Below the pieces are notes generated by a model that made no database searches, was not told the DNA's origin, and saw only the letters and a list, made by a program, of their open reading frames with translations. Both the position numbers and the translations under genes were made by a program. 9,177 nucleotides of DNA from Prevotellaceae bacterium (GTDB lineage: Bacteria; Bacteroidota; Bacteroidia; Bacteroidales; Paludibacteraceae): the NCBI GenBank assembly GCA_031255055.1, contig JAIRTG010000190.1, positions 1-9,177 on the forward strand. Direction: 5' to 3'. Below are positions 5,006-9,177 of this stretch, piece by piece; the stretch's first letter is position 1, and every line of letters starts with the position of its first letter.

Positions 5006-5437
5006 TCACGAAAAAAGCGTATTGATTTTACTCATGCTCTCTTTGACGGCTTGTGTAAGTTTGTCGTCGAGGGTTATTTTGCTCTCGGATTGCTTAGGAA
5101 TGACGTAGGGCAGAAACATCTTAATTATCGCCAATTGGTCTTCGATGGCAAGGTCTTCGAAATTGTCTAAGAATTTTTGCAGTTTGTCGGAAATAAATCC
5201 AGCCAACATGCCCTTCAGTTCGGCCGTTGTTTTGTTAGGAGTTCCCGCCTTTCTGCCGCCCGTTTTTGTTCGCTTGGACTTCTCAAGCATAGTCTTCTCT
5301 ACGGTGGTTTCGGTTTTTTTCTTTCCTCCGTTCTTTCCTCCGATGACGCCTTTTCTCTCGACGTCTTCGTTCTTCTTGTTTTTCTTGTTTTTTTCGTTCT
5401 CCGTTTGCATGTTATTCCTATCATTCCTATCGTTCAT
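5006..5437 (-). CDS. GTPNKTT-type protein, possible small terminase or DNA-binding protein
   Basis: 143 residues from the ATG at 5437-5435, stop TGA at 5008-5006. In-frame ATGs at 5455 and 5506 are alternatives (149 and 166 residues). The first half is low-complexity and highly charged (Asn, Lys, Glu, then Gly/Lys-rich), likely disordered. The second half contains GGRKAGTPNKTTAELK, then a helical stretch around DKLQKFLDNFEDLAIEDQLA and MFLPYVIPKQ. This GxxxGTPNKTT + 'L.P.vlPK' layout occurs in small Bacteroidetes phage proteins that often sit near terminase genes, so a small-terminase-like role is plausible but not proven. It is the only minus-strand gene here: convergent with the replication gene and divergent from the portal gene. 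A perfect GAGGAGGT abuts the ATG at 5455, too close for normal use, so the start is uncertain. Confidence 0.7.
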   Translation of the reverse strand: MNDRNDRNNMQTENEKNKKNKKNEDVERKGVIGGKNGGKKKTETTVEKTMLEKSKRTKTGGRKAGTPNKTTAELKGMLAGFISDKLQKFLDNFEDLAIEDQLAIIKMFLPYVIPKQSESKITLDDKLTQAVKESMSKINTLFS

Positions 5438-5455
5438 AATTCGCCAAAATAACAT

Positions 5456-5463
5456 ACCTCCTC
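5456..5463 (-). promoter_or_regulatory. Strong Shine-Dalgarno-like GAGGAGGT at unusual spacing
   Basis: On the minus strand GAGGAGGT directly precedes the ATG at 5455-5453, leaving one base after AGGAGG, and lies 18 bases before the ATG at 5437. Neither spacing is ideal. It is the only near-perfect such site seen in front of a gene in this window. Confidence 0.4.
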
Positions 5464-5558
5464 TTTTTTTTGCACCCCGCCGAGTGTAAAGTGACAATGC
5501 AGTCATTCGCGCATGATTTAAATGTGTTTTTTTGGCCTTATTTTGTTTTTTCGGACGA

Positions 5559-7580
5559 ATGAAAGAGAAACTATTACTTTACCAAAAAAAGTACGGAAAA
5601 ACGGCTCGGAAGGAGGCGAGAGCCGTGCATATAGACGGCGTTGCAAACTCGGAAATCGAAATTCGGCGCCGAACCGATTTGTTGATGTCGTGCTATAACT
5701 GCTGGAACTCCCTTTCCGCATGGCGAAAAGAACTGCGGCGTAACGAGGAATTTGTCTACGGCGACCAATTTTCGGACTTTGTTTTCGACTTCCTCAACCG
5801 TCGCTATATCAGCGAACGGAATTTGCTCGTGGAGCAGGGTCTGCAACCGAGCCAGTATAATATCATCCGAAACGTCTTCAGAACGATCGTCGGCGTGTGG
5901 AGTTCCAATAAGACGCTCCCTACCTGCATTGCGCAGAAAGACGAAAATCAGATCGAAAGCGAAGTGTTGACGGCTACTCTCCACGCACTCTATCGAAAAA
6001 ATGAGTTGTGGAAACTGGACTTGGCACAATTGACGCTGCTGCTGATTTCAGGAACGGCTATCACTAAAAATACTTTTGCGGCTCGCAACGGCGACAGAGA
6101 TGTGAAGAATGACTTTATCAGTCCGTTTTCGTTTTTCGTCGACAATACGATGGAAGATCCCCGCTATACCGATTGCTCCCTTGTGGGCTATTTCTATGAC
6201 CTGTCGATCTCCGATATCGTCGGCCTTTTTTCCGGAGGAAGTAAGGCACGATCTCAACAAATACGCGGGTTGTATGGGAAACTCCGAGATATGCAACCGG
6301 ATGAACGCATCCACGAAATGAGCGAGACGTTTACCGACGAACGCTTGGAACGCGATTTTTTTGTGCCCGGCGTCGAATCGTACGGTCTCTGCCGCGTGAT
6401 AGAGGTGTGGCGGAAAGAAAGCGCGGAGTGCTATTGGATTCACGATTATCTTCACGGTCGCTATTACCCCGACTTTACCGTCAGCGAGTCGGACCTGAAA
6501 CAAGAGAACGACCGCAGAATCGCAGAGCAGGGGGAAATGGGCGTTTCGCGCGAAAATATGCTGCTGCTCGATTATCAATGGTCGACGGACAGCTATTGGA
6601 AATATTACTTTATGACGCCTTTCGGCGAAATACTTGAAGAGGGTGTCAATCCCTATTGGCACGAGAAACCCCCTATCATGTTTGAATTTTACGAATTCTT
6701 TTGCGGAAAGATATATCCGTTCGTCAAAGATTTAATCAGCACACAGAAGCAAATAAACCAGTTGTCGGCGATCTCGGCGTTGCTGGTAAAGCATAGCGCA
6801 AAGTCGATTCTGTTTATGCCCAGAAAACTGGTGAAGGAGGAAGATGAGGATGCGTTGCAGCGAAAATTGACAAATTATGATGCCGTCGTTCTGCACGAGG
6901 GTAAAGCGGGCGACCCGGAACCTAAGTATGTCAATACGGTGGCCGAGGCCTTTACTCCGCTCAATGTGGTGAACATGTACCTGAAACTGTCGGAAACGGT
7001 CAGCGGCGTCTACGGGGCATTGCAGGGCCAACAGCCGACGGCGGGAACTCCGGCGCAAATGTATGCCCAACAGAGCGTCAATTCGGCCACCAGTCTTAAC
7101 GGCATCTTTGAGGCGATTAACTCGTTTCGCGTGCGCAGAGATAAGATGAATGTGCAACTGATGCAGCAGTTTTACGAGGAAAAGAAATATATCTATGATA
7201 AAGATTCGGGGAAACGGCTGGTCTATGACCCCGAAAAGGTGAAGAATATAGACGTTGAGATTGCGATTACGGAGAATGTTAACACTCCGGCGTATCGACT
7301 GATGGTGAACGATTTGCTTATCCAGTTGAAACAGTTCGACAGTAGTAATATGATTGATCTGCGGGGCCTTCTGGAAGCCGGAAGCTTCCCTTTTAAAGAT
7401 AAATTGCTCGACTATATCAATAAACGGGAACAGCAAATGGCCGATGTCGCTACGTCGGGCGAACAGGAATCGGAATTGCCGGGTGGACTGCCTCCCGAAC
7501 TCGCACAGGAACTCTCCCAATATGAATTTACACCTGAAATAGCCCAAGAGTTGGAGACGGTCGGCGGCTCTCCGGATTGA
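5559..7580 (+). CDS. Phage portal protein (podovirus, P22-like)
   Basis: 673 residues from the ATG at 5559; an in-frame TTG at 5532 would add nine. Stop TGA at 7578-7580. Portal proteins form the dodecameric ring at one head vertex through which DNA is packaged and ejected. Diagnostic blocks: WRKELRRNEEFVYGDQF (55-71), QPSQYNIIRNVFRTIVG (96-112), the helical LDLAQLTLLLISGTAITKNT (153-172), ISPFSFFVDNTMEDPRYTD (187-205), then mid-protein EFFCGKIYPFVKDLISTQKQ followed by helices. A Gln-rich QGQQPTAGTPAQMYAQQSVN segment leads into a long helix (NGIFEAINSFRVRRDKMN), and the tail is Pro/Glu/Gln-rich. The length is close to the P22 type (about 700 residues). It probably opens a late operon with 7685 onward. 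No terminase large subunit precedes it, which is unusual. Confidence 0.88.
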   Translation: MKEKLLLYQKKYGKTARKEARAVHIDGVANSEIEIRRRTDLLMSCYNCWNSLSAWRKELRRNEEFVYGDQFSDFVFDFLNRRYISERNLLVEQGLQPSQYNIIRNVFRTIVGVWSSNKTLPTCIAQKDENQIESEVLTATLHALYRKNELWKLDLAQLTLLLISGTAITKNTFAARNGDRDVKNDFISPFSFFVDNTMEDPRYTDCSLVGYFYDLSISDIVGLFSGGSKARSQQIRGLYGKLRDMQPDERIHEMSETFTDERLERDFFVPGVESYGLCRVIEVWRKESAECYWIHDYLHGRYYPDFTVSESDLKQENDRRIAEQGEMGVSRENMLLLDYQWSTDSYWKYYFMTPFGEILEEGVNPYWHEKPPIMFEFYEFFCGKIYPFVKDLISTQKQINQLSAISALLVKHSAKSILFMPRKLVKEEDEDALQRKLTNYDAVVLHEGKAGDPEPKYVNTVAEAFTPLNVVNMYLKLSETVSGVYGALQGQQPTAGTPAQMYAQQSVNSATSLNGIFEAINSFRVRRDKMNVQLMQQFYEEKKYIYDKDSGKRLVYDPEKVKNIDVEIAITENVNTPAYRLMVNDLLIQLKQFDSSNMIDLRGLLEAGSFPFKDKLLDYINKREQQMADVATSGEQESELPGGLPPELAQELSQYEFTPEIAQELETVGGSPD

Positions 7581-7600
7581 CGCCTCTATCCGTCCTTACA

Positions 7601-7639
7601 CCCGTCCTCTCTCCGAAAGGGCGAGGGAAGGAAGACGGG
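7601..7639 (+). other. GAAA-capped hairpin between portal and next structural gene
   Basis: CCCGTC (7601-7606) pairs with GACGGG (7634-7639). Inside, CTCTCTCC (7607-7614) pairs imperfectly with GGGCGAGGG (7619-7627) around a GAAA loop, leaving an AAGGAA side bulge. No T-run follows, so it is not a clear terminator; it could protect or process the mRNA between the two structural genes. Confidence 0.4.
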
Positions 7640-7684
7640 AAAGATAGGAAGATATTGAAAATTAGAAATTTAAAAGAATAGTAT

Positions 7685-9177
7685 ATGAATGATCATGTAG
7701 TCAGGCTTTATAAGCAGTTGCGGCGTCGGAAGCCTGACTTTACGATGGATTTGGCGTCCTTTTCGAGCGCTATCGAAAACGAAGAAAACCGTAAGCGATT
7801 GCACGGACATCTCGTTGAGGAGTTTGGTAATAACGGCTTTGCAATGCCTTATGACTCATTTTCTTCCACAATTGGTTTTCCGACGCGCGGACAGGATGTC
7901 GGCGCTCCTTCCTCCGTTTCCGTACCTTCCTCCGATGCGAACGCTTATCCGTCGCCCGTTCCTTCCGCGGTAAAGACGGATGATGTGATTAGGACGTTCG
8001 GGCCGTCGCTGAAGCAGGGTGCGAAAGCGGTGTATTACGGCGTTCAGAACTTTGCGGGAGAAATAGCCAATCGTTTTAGCGGCAGCGAACGTGATGCTAC
8101 CCGCGCAATGGAGATTCTGGACAGGTTGGAATCGGCCGACAGACTCGACGATTATCATCCGAGAAGAGCGCTGAATGAAGACAAGATGTCTGATTACGCG
8201 GCGGCACAGGAGCGGTATAAAGCGGATTTGGCGAGATGGAATGAGGACAATACGGTGCTGAACCGCTTGAAAGATATCGTTACGGGAAGATCTCCCAAAC
8301 CTCCCAAAAATCCGTTCGATATGGCCCCGTCCATAGGTGATATTTCAAACCTTTTTCCGGACGCAGAGATTCGTCCGTATAAGCTCGTTGAGAAGGCGCT
8401 GAAGAAGGGCGATATTGCGGAAGCACGCGCTTTTCTTAAAGCGGCGCAACAAGAGGAGACGTGGGGTGACAGGGTTAGTAAGGCGGCAATGATGGAACTT
8501 GCCAAGATGAAACCTACGGAGGGTTTTGGGGCATTTGTGGGCGGCATGATTCCACAGATGACAGGAAACGTGCTTGCTATCGCGGCTGCGGTGCATCCGG
8601 CTACCCGTCCTCTTGCGCGTCCTCTCGGTCGCGTCAATATGGGCGTGCTGACGGCTTCTGCTGCGGGGCAGGCAATGGCGGACGCCCGGAGGTATGCGGA
8701 GGAGACGGGTGTTGCGGTGTCGGAGGATGATGTGTTGAGAGCGGGTGCGACTGTCGGATTTATAGAGGCAATAACGGAGGAGATTCCTTTTCTGCGGTAT
8801 ATGAAGGGCGTTGGTGGCACTGCTGCGAGACGTGCCGGTAAAAAGGTAACGGAGGAGATTCTTTCCAGCCCGGCGGCCCGGTCGGAATTAGGGAGTTTTT
8901 TTGAACGTGCGGCGAAGGATATACCGGGGTTGAAACGGTTTACGAAGGAGGGCGTCAAAGAGTTCGGTCTGGATGTTGCGGCGGAGAGTCTGTCGGAGTT
9001 TGCGGCGGAGGTCGGCGGAACTATGGTTCCTATGCTGTATGCAAACCGTGAGGACTATCCGACGCTGAGCGAGATAGTGCTGTCCGGCGTGGAAGGTGCG
9101 AAAGGCGGCGCGTTTATGGGCGCTATTTTAGGTGGGGGTAGCGGTCTGGTGAATAATTATGCGCAGAACAGGCGGAG
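7685..9177 (+). CDS. Large internal virion/injection-type phage protein, 3' end cut off by the window
   Basis: The ATG at 7685 opens a frame with no stop to the window end: 497 residues visible, last codon incomplete. The N-terminus (about 7-63) holds two copies of a short motif, R-L-x-x-x-L ... D/Y-x-S-F-S-S-x-I, like the 'LY..L...GY..G.f..F...' module at the start of many large Bacteroidetes phage proteins. A Ser/Pro/Val linker follows (about 75-95), then long charged helices. From about 280 on it alternates Gly/Ala-rich hydrophobic stretches (GAFVGGMIPQMTGNVLAIAA, about 282-303; GAFMGAILGGGSGLV, about 475-490) with amphipathic helices such as AAESLSEFAAEVGG. This is typical of very large podoviral internal virion (ejection) or polyvalent proteins that enter the host with the DNA. 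No lysozyme, protease or toxin domain is visible in this part. The position right after the portal gene fits a structural role. Confidence 0.7.
   Translation, partial: MNDHVVRLYKQLRRRKPDFTMDLASFSSAIENEENRKRLHGHLVEEFGNNGFAMPYDSFSSTIGFPTRGQDVGAPSSVSVPSSDANAYPSPVPSAVKTDDVIRTFGPSLKQGAKAVYYGVQNFAGEIANRFSGSERDATRAMEILDRLESADRLDDYHPRRALNEDKMSDYAAAQERYKADLARWNEDNTVLNRLKDIVTGRSPKPPKNPFDMAPSIGDISNLFPDAEIRPYKLVEKALKKGDIAEARAFLKAAQQEETWGDRVSKAAMMELAKMKPTEGFGAFVGGMIPQMTGNVLAIAAAVHPATRPLARPLGRVNMGVLTASAAGQAMADARRYAEETGVAVSEDDVLRAGATVGFIEAITEEIPFLRYMKGVGGTAARRAGKKVTEEILSSPAARSELGSFFERAAKDIPGLKRFTKEGVKEFGLDVAAESLSEFAAEVGGTMVPMLYANREDYPTLSEIVLSGVEGAKGGAFMGAILGGGSGLVNNYAQNRR

Noticed and set aside
6732..7547. 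271-residue open frame on the minus strand opposite the portal gene
   Set aside because: Composition rich in Arg, His and Phe and no family resemblance; the plus strand is clearly a portal protein.
8194..8958. 254-residue open frame on the minus strand opposite the large virion protein
   Set aside because: A Ser/Pro/Ala-rich antisense shadow; the plus-strand frame is longer and continuous from 7685.

Overview
The window most likely comes from a tailed (podovirus-type) phage or prophage of a Bacteroidetes host, probably a gut Bacteroidales. The evidence is the portal protein and the start of a very large protein that looks like an internal virion or injection protein, several small protein families I know mainly from Bacteroidetes phages and prophages, weak or absent Shine-Dalgarno sites, and one TAnnTTTG promoter-like box. 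No ribosomal RNA, tRNA, CRISPR array, integrase or transposase is visible. This assignment comes from reading the sequence, not from a database search.

Left part (1-3460, + strand, accessory/early-type genes): the 3' end of a repeat protein with about 15 nine-residue SATGxxSGA units and a conserved C-terminal domain (3-629); a two-CxxC zinc-finger protein that resembles a sliding clamp (734-1387); a tiny Cys-rich ORF (1393-1497); a C5-cytosine DNA methyltransferase that lacks its C-terminal motifs IX and X (1500-2558); a small hypothetical protein (2617-3048); and a scrambled junction followed by another small protein (3132-3341). The methyltransferase end and the junction share a 45-bp duplicated segment. 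The junction also carries the start of a different, truncated gene, so this stretch looks like a recombination mosaic.

Middle part (3460-5005): a probable replication initiator of the gene II/X (Phage_CRI-like) type, then 511 bp without a convincing gene. This gap is rich in structure: an 18-bp perfect palindrome over the stop codon, two intrinsic terminators, a GNRA-capped hairpin, a tandem 11-mer, a perfect 13-bp inverted repeat and a 7-bp repeat array. It is the best origin or regulatory candidate here.

Right part (5006-9177, structural): a minus-strand gene for a GTPNKTT-type protein, possibly a small terminase or DNA-binding protein, which faces the replication gene and diverges from the portal gene (5559-7580). 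After a hairpin spacer comes the large protein from 7685, still open at the window end. No large terminase is present. The structural genes read on + and probably start a late operon near 5540. Amber (TAG) recoding was considered and is only weakly supported.
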